A DNA stretch of 64,000 nucleotides, from contig NC_036465.1 in NCBI RefSeq assembly GCF_002775205.1, forward strand, positions 1,815,717-1,879,716, read 5' to 3'. This DNA comes from Xiphophorus maculatus (taxonomy: Eukaryota > Chordata > Actinopteri > Cyprinodontiformes > Poeciliidae). How positions within the stretch are numbered: the stretch's first letter is position 1; each line of letters opens with the position of its first letter. Positions 1-10,440 of the stretch are shown here, one piece after another. The position numbers and the translations under genes are program-made. A model generated the notes under the pieces. It was given only the letters and a program-made list of their open reading frames with translations. It searched no databases and was not told the DNA's origin.

Positions 1-989
1 AGCTAGTAGTAACTACTATATATACATCATTTATTATATATATTATTTTTATTGCAGCTTAAAAAAATCTAAACTTTGTTACTTGTATTTCTGCTTGTTT
101 AGTATTCAGATTTTTAGAATTTAAGTTTAAATATGAAGTATTAATGTATTTATCTCCAGTGTTTCCACATTAAACTTCATTAATTGTTTTCCTCAACTCT
201 TTATCTTCTCATATTATTTGTTCTGTTCTTTCTGGTTTTTTGTCTGTCCATTTTTATCACATCAAATGTAAAACATGTATTTTTATTGTGCAACTGTTTG
301 AAACATTTAATTTATCTAATTTTTAAAGTGTTTTGGTTTTTGTTCGATGAATTTCCCTTCTCCTTTTTGTAGCAAAATATTCTTGATACAAAACATAATA
401 AAATATTTACTTTAAACCTGAAATCAGAAGCATCTCCAAAACTACAGAGTCAGATCTGACTGCCAGCTGCAGAACATAAAAGAATGACAGAAAACAGTGT
501 AACAACAGCTCGTGTTTTAATATGTTTACCTGCCTTTAAAGCTGAGGATTTTATGGTTTAATGCTACTGCAGTAATTAAAACATCAATGAACAATAAGAG
601 AAAAAGAAAACTTTATAATGCATAGCTGGGGTTTGATGTTATGGTAAGCATCACAGTGAGTAAAGATTTTAATTCACTCCTGCTGGCAGAGGAGGACTCT
701 GTGCTGCTGACTACGTGATATGACCCTATTATGGAGAGGATATAAGAGTGACTCATTTTTATTATGAAAGATAAGAAAATGTAAAAAAAAAACTGTACTA
801 ACTGTCAATTAAAGTTTAGACTGAAGGTCACAAAGCTTAGACAACTTAAATCAGTTTGCTTTGTGTCTGTTAAATTAAAAGAATTCAGAAACTAGCAATA
901 ACTTACCTATCTTTAGGTTTTATTCAACACGGTTTAAGAACTGTCCTTTAAAAATAAGCTTAACCTCTCTCTGTAAGGAGTTTCATCAT
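1..989. other. AT-rich non-coding stretch, no gene seen
   Basis: Mostly AT-rich DNA with short stop-rich open frames only. The 62-residue hydrophobic frame near 184-372 is a translation of T-rich DNA and has no recognisable domain. No splice-consistent exon, RNA gene or complete repeat could be supported. Confidence 0.5.
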
Positions 990-1165
990 TGTGCTTTTTT
1001 TCTTTTACAATCAGTGTGTTGGCTGAACATTTAAAGTGAGTGTAAAAAGTTGTGAGAAGTAGGACAGCTGTGTGCGAAGAGATATAATAGAAGACTGGGC
1101 TGAGGACACAGCCTTGGGGAACTCCTGTAAATGAACAAGTCAAACTGTTCAGACCCCACAACACA
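990..1165 (-). mobile_element. Non-LTR retrotransposon reverse transcriptase fragment
   Basis: Read on the minus strand, the frame contains FTGVPQGCVLSPV, the turn region typical of non-LTR reverse transcriptases (usual form GVPQGxVLSPxLF). About 40 residues later comes a degenerate KCSANTLIV in place of the catalytic KFADDTxIV. The catalytic aspartates are lost, so this is a dead remnant. The flanks show no complete element. The motif is read directly; the clade is not resolved. Confidence 0.6.
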
Positions 1166-1328
1166 ATTTTACCCCAGTTTCATTTTCCCAACTTGAGGTT
1201 CTACATCTTACCCAAGGGTCCATCGTGATTTGGTAAGAGAATCTGAATTAAAGTTACAACCACATCATCAGACAAAACGTTGGACCTTCCTTGATCCGGT
1301 GAAGATTTTGGAGTATTCTGAGTCTGTC

Positions 1329-1353
1329 ATGGGTTCAATCCCCATTCTGGCCA
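1329..1353 (+). pseudogene. tRNA-Ile-like 3' fragment (T-arm and acceptor end)
   Basis: The sequence ATGGGTTCAATCCCCAT forms a perfect 5-bp T-stem with a 7-nt TTCAATC loop. It is followed by TCTGGCCA, which resembles the 3' acceptor strand of eukaryotic tRNA-Ile(AAU). No anticodon arm or 5' half lies directly upstream. A 5' tRNA-Ile-like half lies about 180 bases downstream on the same strand, in reversed order. Best read as part of a broken tRNA or tRNA-derived retroposon. Confidence 0.4.
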
Positions 1354-1530
1354 ATTGAAACATAAAGTCTTTCAGAAAATCAACTCTTCAAAACAGCAGA
1401 AGGCTTTAAATTAAACCATTAAGCATATTGATTTTGAAAAACATTAGAACATGAGCACTTTTCTCAAATTTTCATTGTGGTAAGATCATGTAAGTTTTTC
1501 TTCTATCGATGAAAACTCATCATTATGTTG

Positions 1531-1585
1531 TGCCGGTTAGCTCAGCTGGTGCTAATAACGCCGAGGTTACATGATGACCTCGCCA
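1531..1585 (+). pseudogene. tRNA-Ile(AAU)-like 5' fragment with internal deletion
   Basis: GCCGGTTAGCTCAGCTGGT is the acceptor plus D-arm of a tRNA-Ile and contains an A-box-like segment. It is directly followed by GCTAATAACGCC, the AAU anticodon loop region of tRNA-Ile. About 11 bases that should sit between them are missing. In the intact tRNA the missing stretch is flanked by repeated GGT, so slippage deletion is a reasonable inference. The sequence after the anticodon arm does not form a normal T-arm, so the locus cannot make a functional tRNA. Confidence 0.5.
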
Positions 1586-4500
1586 GACCGATGTTCATCA
1601 TGTGTAGCTTTATTCCAGAAAAACATATTGATGTAAGGACTCTGTTCAAAGCAATGCAGATCTGTGGCTCTGTGAGCAGTTTGAGGTCAGGAGACATGAA
1701 ATGTAAAAATACTTCCACAAAGTGCTTCATTATAATTGAGGAGAGAATAACCAACCAATTACCAGCTGGAGGTGGTTAAAACTTTATTCACAGGGATCAT
1801 AGACACAATCAAACTGCTTTAGCCTGTTTGAACTACAGACTGAAAAACGCATCTTCTCATTTCCACTGAGCGGCATGTTAAACCCAAACACATAATGTTG
1901 CCTCATATTAGTGTGACGACAAACATGACTAGTGTGGACAAGGAGCAGGTTGCAAGCAGTGAAGGATTTTTATTGGTCTCTTGGAAGAGTTCAATGTTTT
2001 AGATCAGTAACCATTACTAAAATTAATCATCAACTATCTGTGTACACTTCTGGGCAGAGTACACGGAGTAATCACAATACGCCCCAGTGTATATGTGGGG
2101 CTTTAAGTGGATGTAAACTTCTCTCTCTCATTATTCTGCTATTTAATAATTAGAAATTGTTTTTGTAAAACTAACTGACCTAAAACACAAAATGTTTAGC
2201 CTGATTTAATGCCAACAGCGACCAAGAACAGGCCATGTCTGTTTTTTTAAAACGGCATCAGTAAATATGATTCTTAGTGTGGTGCTGCTACCCACTCAGT
2301 TTCTCATGCTCAACATCCATCCGATCCATGAAGGATCCAGTTTAATGCTCACCTCATAACTTTTACATTGTGGCACTTCACAGGTTTTCTGCCATTAGCT
2401 GCTGATGGGGTTGGATCTAACAGAATCGACTGAGTTCATGGCTCCCTTTGGGATCTGCTTTACTCACTTGTTTTCATCTGTTAGGACTCCCTTATATATA
2501 CGTGCACATCTCTGGCCTGGGGGAATTGTTCACAGGCTTTCTTGATATTCCACTCGTAAAGAGACCTGTGGTGAGAGAGTGGACTGTTGAGACGAACAGT
2601 TATTTCATTGGATTGGTCAAGGATGTTAAAACCCCAATGTCCTCAAGGTCAACGGCAGGTAATCTTGATGTGGAGGCCGATTCCTCTGTTAAAAACCATA
2701 TTTTCATTGGAGCTCCTCTATTAAACGACAGACCACAGCATGCAGCCCGAGGCATCTGGAGTGACCTCTCCGAGTACCATGGAGGATAATCACTCACAGA
2801 AGAACTGAGACATAGTGCAATGTGTGTGTGGGGGTGTGTGTGTGTGTGTCTGCACTCAGGCTTGAGTCTGTGTGTTTGTACTCCTCTTTACTTTCCTGTG
2901 AGCTCTCTTAAAAAAATGGAAGCCATTATGTTTGGTGGGGAACACACATTACAAAGAGAAGGATGAGAATGAGAACCACAGAGTCGAGTGAAACTTCCCT
3001 TTGATGACATTGAAATGTCTTTCTACCAAAGAGGGGAGGACTGTTCATGAATATGATGCTATTATGAAATTGGCTTGCCTCATGTGAATGAGTGCAGCTA
3101 CAAAAACGCCTTAGAGAGGCGAAACGTTCAAATCGAACCCAGAAGCTCCCCTGACACATGACTTCTGCCTCTAATGGCTCCAGCTCACCTGATAGGATTA
3201 CCTATTATCAATGGAGAAAATTCCCCACCACTGCCTTATATATCTTTCAGCACATCAGATACGTTTTTCTTAAAGCAGGCAGAGAGATGGAAGAAGCTCT
3301 GAACAGCGGAAGGAGGAGGGGAGAGTGAAAGAGCAGGAGCGACGGATATGAAGGAAGAGACAGAGTGGAGATGGAAAATGACAATATAATAAGATTTGAT
3401 TTGTGGAGCAGAATGGATTCTCAGTGCCCATTTTCTGAGAGGAGAGGGGGAACAGAGGAGGGTGGGAGAAGTAGAGAGAAGTAGGTGGAGGAAGTGGGTG
3501 TAGTGTGAACATTAGGGCCTTGGAGTTCATTTAGCACCAAGACCTGTGGCTTGACAGCTGCTGGTGGAGGCACAGGTTTCTCACTTCAGTCTAACTTTGC
3601 CCTTTTTATGCTTCTGTACGTTTCTATGAGCCAGTTTTTAACTGCTTCAACATTCATAAAATAGAAAGTTTATTAATGTAACACTTTTGGCCAGTGACCA
3701 TTTTTAGTGCAGCTGAAAAAGATTTATATGCATGTAGCTCAAAAAGTTTTCCAGCAGAGTGAAATATTTGTCATTTCATTACGACATTCGTCATTTCTGG
3801 AGCACGGCACCGTCTGTCAGGAAATAATTGGCAAAAAAGTACAAATTTAGATCAAATTGTCACCCATCCACCAATCTGAGATCTGGAAGCCTGTAAGTGA
3901 GAATGGGAAAGGCTTGCAAGGACAAGGAGGGGACAGAGTCAGAGGTTTTGTGTTGACTTTAATGTCTTAATATAGACAATACCCTATTATTTTATTGTTA
4001 AAGCAAATCTTCAGTTCAATGTGCAAACAACACAAATTTTCTTGTGTTGTTAACAGAATATGACAAAATATAACAAATATCTAAAGTAAAGCTATATTTT
4101 CAGTCCACAAAATACAGCATTTTTTACCGGCACATCAGAAGGAGAAATAATTATTTCTGATCTCTGAGAAATGGCCAGGTTCTGGTTCTCCTTCTCCAGA
4201 CTCTCAAATAATCGCAGTATTACTTTAAGAAAAAACCCAAAGTATTTTTTAAGTTAAAAACTGAAATGATGACTGAGAAATTACTCTACATACGTTCAGA
4301 AACAATGTAAAGAATGTCATTTTAAAACAGAAAGATCGCACACATATTCAAAGAGTTGGATTATCAACGCTCCTCTAAACCACTGATCCGTTCATCTTTC
4401 TTTAGATTTTGGGTTTTTGTTGCTGTTTTTTTGCAATGTCCTGTGAGGCCCAACAAATTTACTTCCACAAGTGGAGCATTACAGCTTTCACCATGATGCT

Positions 4501-5221
4501 CCACTTGATAAATATGTGCAAACAACACATATACGGGGAAAAGGCTTATAGTGAAAGAAGAGGCAGCAGCCACAGTGGGCGGGGGGAGTAGACCCCACAT
4601 TTAGTGGGGTCCCAAGATGAGCCATGAGAGGGTTTGGTCCAAAACCCAACCTGACAAATAAACAGACAAACACAGTCAAAATCACATGTTCCCATTCACA
4701 CCCACTCACCCAACCTAAATACACAAAACCAGACGGCATACACTCCTCATACACTCTATTCTCCCGGGTCCAGCTAACGCCTCTCCAGAGGCGCATTTCC
4801 TTTGATTTTGTCCACTCCAGTAAATTGACTGACCTGTTATCATGTCATGAAGCAGCCGGTTCTTGATTGAAACACATAAAACAACACAGCCAGTGTGACA
4901 AGCAGCGAGTTTTCATCCAGGGCTGCCGCGCTGTTTGCTGTCATAACAAATGTTTCTGAATGGTTGTTTTTTCTGCACTTTACCCCAAAAATACTGAAAT
5001 TATTTACAGTCATGGGAGAAGATAAGAACGCCATTTTAACAGCTTATGAACACATTTAGAGGGACAGATATTCAAAACCAATTTCAACACTAATGAGAAA
5101 TCTGAACAAAAACAGAAGAAAAAACTTTCAGATTTTTCTGTAAAATATTTTAAAACATATAATTTCTGGTGAGGTGTAAATTTGGATACATCATAATTTT
5201 TTAAACCTGCCTTCGGTCGTT
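1586..5221. other. Non-coding stretch with unassigned open frames
   Basis: No gene recognised. It contains a GT-rich microsatellite (about 2821-2850), an exon-like 113-codon frame at 2448-2789 with no recognised domain, and a purine-rich block (3280-3500). A segment at about 4560-4800 reads like interspersed-repeat DNA on the minus strand, but its family could not be named. The words at 3073-3088 and 3199-3212 recur in the same order near 8.4-8.5 kb. Confidence 0.4.
2821..2850 (+). repeat. (GT)n microsatellite, imperfect
   Basis: Alternating GT dinucleotides interrupted by a short G run. A simple-sequence repeat with no coding meaning. Confidence 0.85.
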
Positions 5222-5355
5222 CCAGATGGCAGCTCACACTGAGCCAGGTTCTGGTTCAGTTGGAGGATTCTTCCTGCTAAGGCTGAGTTCTTCCTTCCCA
5301 CTGTCGCTACATGCATTATCAGTATGAGAAACTGCTTGGAATTGGCCTACAAGTG
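5222..5355 (+). repeat. Probable teleost interspersed repeat fragment
   Basis: The segment contains CTTCCTTCCCACTGTCGCT, followed by a sequence ending in CAGTATGAG. This phrase is familiar from dispersed repeats in many teleost genomes. No terminal repeats or target duplication are visible here, so the family is not assigned. Recognition rests on remembered phrasing, not on a search. Confidence 0.4.
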
Positions 5356-8300
5356 AAGGAGATTCAAAGTTCCTGCCAGCAAGCCCAGGCTGGCTGACCA
5401 ATCAAGCTCATTCTGAAGGCAGAACGCAAAAATGGGGACTTTTAAAAGTCTTTAAAAGCCCCCAAATTTTAGAATCTACTTCAGGCTTTTGCTACAGCTG
5501 ACATGAAAGTGCTTGCCTGAAGAAGAAGCAAAAGATAAGTTTAACTTTAATGGAAGCTGTGCAGGGAGGAAATCTCTGCCCTGCAAGAGAAACATGAAGG
5601 TTAGACTGAAGCCTGACAGAAAGATAAAACTGGAGTTTTGGAATAATATTTTTTTAAATGAACGATGTTTTGCTCCAGCAGTACCTGACCAGTTCACGGT
5701 TAAAGAGTCCACCTTAGCTCTGCCATGTATCAGAGAGCGTTTGAAGAAATATGAAATAATCTTAAAGAAATTTAGGCTGAAGCAGAACCGGTTCCGAAAG
5801 CTGCCAGTAAATCCACCAAGGTCTGGCTCAGAAACAAACTGCGAGTTCAGGTCCTAGTCAAAGACTCGGTCTTGATCTCTTGACATGTCGTGTCTTTAGT
5901 AGAAATGAAACAAACCTCCAACAGACTGATGGCAGGAAAAAAAAGTAATTCAGTCCAAATTTAAATCATGTTTTCTTTAATGAGTAAAACAATGTTAATT
6001 TATGGTGTTTGCATAAAATCAAATTTTTCTTATCTACAAATATAAAGATTATAAATACATATTTATGTATAGTCTTATGTATGAACTAAATATTTAACAA
6101 TATCTCCAAATTCTTTTCATCTTTAACAAACTTCTGTATCTATTTCTGTTCACTGAATACTAAAAAAAACCTCTTGCTCTCCTCTCTTTAGAAATCATTA
6201 AAATGGAGCAAATCTTGCAGTGAAGCTGGAAACCAGGTCCGGTTTATTGATTTTGCCATTTGTAGATGTAACAAAACGCTTGTCCTCATCTGGCATCGGA
6301 TGTGTCTTTAACCTGTAAGCAATCAATTTTTTTAATGGAAAAAAATGAGGGGCTCTGCATCAGTGTGTGCAGTGAACTCAACATGCAGAAGGAATAAAAG
6401 TGATGACTCTGGGAACCAAAGTGAAGAAAAAAGCTAAGAGCTGCTGAATGAGCAAGGTCAAAGTTCACCATCTACAAGCAGCTTCATGCTCTCTGCTGTA
6501 ACACTTGTAATCTGAGTTTGAGTACAGACAAATTAATAATGCTTGCACATGAAGTTGACAGCAGTGCTATCAACTTCAAGCATTTTAGGTCAAACAACAA
6601 TGACTGCGCTGCTAAAAGCAGGAGCTCAGCAGGAGAACCAGCTGGCAGACAGCAGAACCTGAAGAACATTTTCAACACAGCCTGGATCTGAAGAAGATGA
6701 GAAATCAGCATCTATTCCCGTTCCTGAAAACAGCCACTGTCATGACACTAAAACATGTATTTTGTGCTTTTGGTCTAAATTTAGGGGGAAAACTAGTTTG
6801 ATGACTCAGCAAAAGGAACATCAGATGCACTAAAGTAACTCTGATGTGTCACCAAGTCCATTTCAGTCGGCTTCTTTCTCAGGAAGGTTTACTGAGATGC
6901 TGTGGAAGTAAGCACAGATTAAAGCTGGATTATTTCCATGCAGCCTTAAAGCTTCACCTTCATCCAGAAGAATATCAACGAGGCGTACTTCATCTTAAAA
7001 TCCTGACCGGGATGAAAACATTTACATTATCATGATGATCGTGATCTGATATGATGAATCCACCAAACATTAGACTGAGAAATTCAAAATTCACAATAAC
7101 AGCTGCATTTTGTCTTGCTTTGAATGTTGTGAGTGGAAAAACACACAGAGGCCAAGGGCCATAAGACATTTCTCTGTTCTGTTTGTTGTTTATTAAAAAT
7201 GTTCAATTTGAATTTAAAATTTTGCAACACACAGGATTCAAAACATTCTGAAACAGAAAAAATGAAAGCTCTCTTTGTTAGTTAAATTATTTCTACCATT
7301 TCTTTCATTTGTTTCTTTATTTCTTTTATGGCTCCAAACTCTTTTGTCCACATCATAGCAGCAATTAGAAGAAAAACTGGAAGAAACAAAAACAAAGATA
7401 CTTTTATAAATTCAAACATGAATCACTGAACATTTACAGACCCAGAATGTTTGACCCAAGTCATACAGTTTAAAAGATAATTATATGATATGGACCAAAT
7501 GAACCATACAAATCTATGTACATTTCTGAATTCAAACAAAATAATCTCTGAAAAATCCTCTAAGTTTTCTGTTATTCTAACTAACCTAAAAGTTTGGTCT
7601 GATTTAAGTTCAGTGAGATAAAAATGTGTGTTTTTATTTGGAACACGTAAATTTCTGGTTTCAACTATACCTCTGAGTGTTTCTGCTTTTCATTGATCAG
7701 ACTATACTTGGATTTCTTAATTGCTTTTGGTTGAGTTCATCTATTGATGAAAATAACTTGTGCACATAACAGTTTTTTAAATTTTTTTATTCAGATGCAT
7801 AAATTGCTCCAACTAGATGTTTTTTAATCCAATAAACCGAAATGTTTCTCCTTAAAGCCACATGCTTGTTTTTGTTGTCTGCATGCCGGCACATGTTCAT
7901 TTATGTTGTTAAAGTAGAAAAGCAGCCGTCTGACAGTGTTGCTCTGCTTTGGTGTAAAAGGGGTTGTTCTGTCTGGAGGAGAGGCTATTATGGCTCCTTT
8001 ATGGATTATGAGGCAGGACTGTGACCCTCATCTCAAGGTGAACATCAGTAGCTGCTGCTGCTGCAGTCCATCACAACACTTTTCCCTATTATGGTGCATC
8101 TGGTGGCCCTGGCAACATCGCAATGAAACAATATCCATCTCAACAAGTCATTTCAGTCTCTAATGGGCCTTAAAAATGAAGTTTTCCTTGAAACAATTTA
8201 GAAACTGTAACAGTTATATGAGAAGCTTGTGAAAGTGGAAAATGTAATAAAACCAAACTCAAAAATACTGAAAAGTCTTGATTCAGCTTGCTTCGGATCT

Positions 8301-9072
8301 AAACAAATGGGGCGCTCGCTGCACACATTGCTGCAAGAAGAAGGAAAATAGAGTTATAAAATGATATGCCACACTGGCCAATTAGCATTTAATAAAACAC
8401 CCACCTTAACATTGATGAGGGTTTATAGAAGGCAGCAGCTTGCCTCATGTGAAGGAGAGAATTGATACGTCACTACAACTCTGAAGTTAATCATTAGTTT
8501 GGTTTTTACATTACTCAGTGTACCTATTATCAATCAAGATCAATATTACATGAAGCAGTTTATCAGAAGTCCTGTTTCTGTATAAATTCTTTTACTTTTT
8601 GCTCATCACATCAGACAGTGTGTGATATTTACTCAGTCAGCATCAAGCTTGAGATGTCGGTACAGTGACGACTCCACAGAACTGACACATTCCTGCCCCT
8701 ATGAAAAACTTCAAACATCAAAGCCCCAGCTTTGCCTTTTTTCTTTAGTTTGCTCATCCACATCCTGCATCCATGCTGAGAGTAGAGGAGCCGCACTGTT
8801 TACCAAAACTTACTGCAACATTTACCTTTTCATATGTCTGCATTACTTCTTTTTATATTACAGATCAGTCACTGCTACAAAGGTCTTTGCCAGCAGGGTG
8901 AAGAAAGTTGTTGCCAAATAACCCAAAGAGTTAAAGTCCAGCAAGGAAAAGATAAAAACATTATAATATGATCAGTTTTATATATCATCCCAACTCAGAG
9001 CTTTCAAAATAAAGTTGGAAAATCCACAATCCACAATGACTCTTGAAGGCATTTTAATAATATGAGTTATGA
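5356..9072. other. Non-coding stretch, candidate regulatory or CNE-like DNA
   Basis: No gene recognised. A 114-codon lysine-rich frame at 5513-5857 has no domain I know and no splice context. The 8060-8540 part has lower AT content and reads like conserved non-coding DNA. It carries the words found near 3.07-3.21 kb (16-nt word at 8438-8453, 14-nt word at 8521-8534). Conservation was not measured. Confidence 0.35.
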
Positions 9073-9113
9073 TATTTATTTCCCTTTGGGGTAAATAAAG
9101 TATTTTTGAGTAA
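9073..9113 (+). mobile_element. Non-LTR retrotransposon 3'-end-like fragment
   Basis: The run TTTCCCTTTGGGGTAAATAA, continuing with AGTATTTTTGAG, matches the conserved 3' tail found on several teleost LINE or SINE families (a pyrimidine/GGGG hairpin followed by an AATAAAG-like tail). A related tail in the opposite orientation occurs at about 61,378-61,436. Family not resolved. Confidence 0.4.
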
Positions 9114-10027
9114 TTTTCGGTGAGGTAAGCTAAAGGAAATGAAACTCAATGACTTGTCGTTAAATTCCTTCCCAGTTCTGGATGTTAAAGTGAAAAAACT
9201 CAGCAGTTACTCATAAAAAGGTTTTGCCACAGAAAACTTTAACATCTGACCAAGCGTTTCATTCAGCGCGCTGCTTTGTGTTACGGTTTATGCAGATGAA
9301 GCTTCACTGAAATTCTGCAGAGATGAAAAATATTCAAGACTGAGTCAAACCACTTCTTCATTCAATATGATGCTGAGGGGCAGAAACAAGACTGTTTTCT
9401 ATGCATTTATTTATGTCTTCCTCAAGGAAAAAACCCTTAATTCATGTCACTTGTGCAGAAAATTATGTTTTCCTTCAACGTCTTTTAGGCTGTAAAGCCA
9501 TTTCACCCTTTTTCTGTTGTGGTTGGTAGACAGACGCAGAGCGAGTTAGTGCGGTGCTGAACGCAGGCCAGAGCTTTACTGAAACTAAATCCAACAGAAA
9601 CTCAAGAAGAGAAACTTCCTTCAGACACGAAGACAAGACAAAACATTTTGGTGCTGATTTGACGGAGCATATGTGCAGAGTGCAGTTCCAAATGTGTCAG
9701 CTATGCTGACAAATCTGTGACTTTAGAAGCTATGTATGTCAGATTTTGAATATGTTTGCAATCTGCATTAAGTTAGAAATCAGAAAATACATGTTTTGAA
9801 AGCTAGCAGGCACATTTGAGACCAATCTGACCTACTTTTCTACTTACAGCTGAGTTAGATCACAACAAATGTTATATAGGGCAGACTGACTCCAACACAG
9901 ATGAGCTGAACTTTACTTTTATTTCAGGATCCTTTGTGCCAATAAGACTTTATCCTGAGGTAACTGGCTCCATAGCAAAACTAATCCTACAGAATATTTG
10001 AAACGTATTTTGAACTTGTTCTTTTGT
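9114..10027. other. Non-coding stretch, nothing identified
   Basis: No open frame with a recognisable domain, no RNA gene and no complete repeat seen. Base composition is ordinary AT-rich fish intergenic DNA. Confidence 0.45.
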
Positions 10028-10440
10028 TCATGTTTTCTCTTTGCAACAACAAACCTCAATGAGACAAAAGGCCAACATAACTGAAGTACAGGAAAAAGGA
10101 TTCAGTTTTTTAACAAATAAAACGCTCTGTCAGATTTGAAGGAGAGGGTCTTTAAGTTCTTGACTTTGACTAGGCCATTCGAACACATGAATCTGTTTTG
10201 ATCTAAACCATCCCATAATATCCTCTACTGGATGTTCAGGCTGGTTGTCCTGCTGGAAGGTGAACCTCTTAGAGGTTTTTCTTCCCGGATTGTCCTGATC
10301 TAACTCCACCCATGCTGAAAAAAAAGTTTCCCCACATGATGATGTCATCTTTCTGTTTCACAGAGAGCAGTCAGTGAACCTGCTTCAGAATGTTTTTAAG
10401 TCTCATCCTCCAGAACCTTCCCCTGACCCGTCAGCTGGTT
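10028..10440 (-). mobile_element. Tc1/mariner transposase remnant
   Basis: The minus-strand frame holds FTFQQDNQPEHP, equivalent to the FQQDNxPxHT motif around the second catalytic Asp of the Tc1 DDE domain. It is followed by WFRSKQIHVFEWPSQSQEL, equivalent to the conserved EWPSQSPDLNPIE segment. The frame breaks on both sides and the essential C-terminal Glu region is absent. A fossil copy. Other copies of this kind lie at 14.2, 29.9 and 55.7-56.9 kb. Confidence 0.75.

Noticed and set aside
5513-5857. 114-codon lysine-rich frame as a gene
   Set aside because: No recognised domain, no splice or promoter support, and it adjoins an interspersed repeat; kept only as unassigned DNA.
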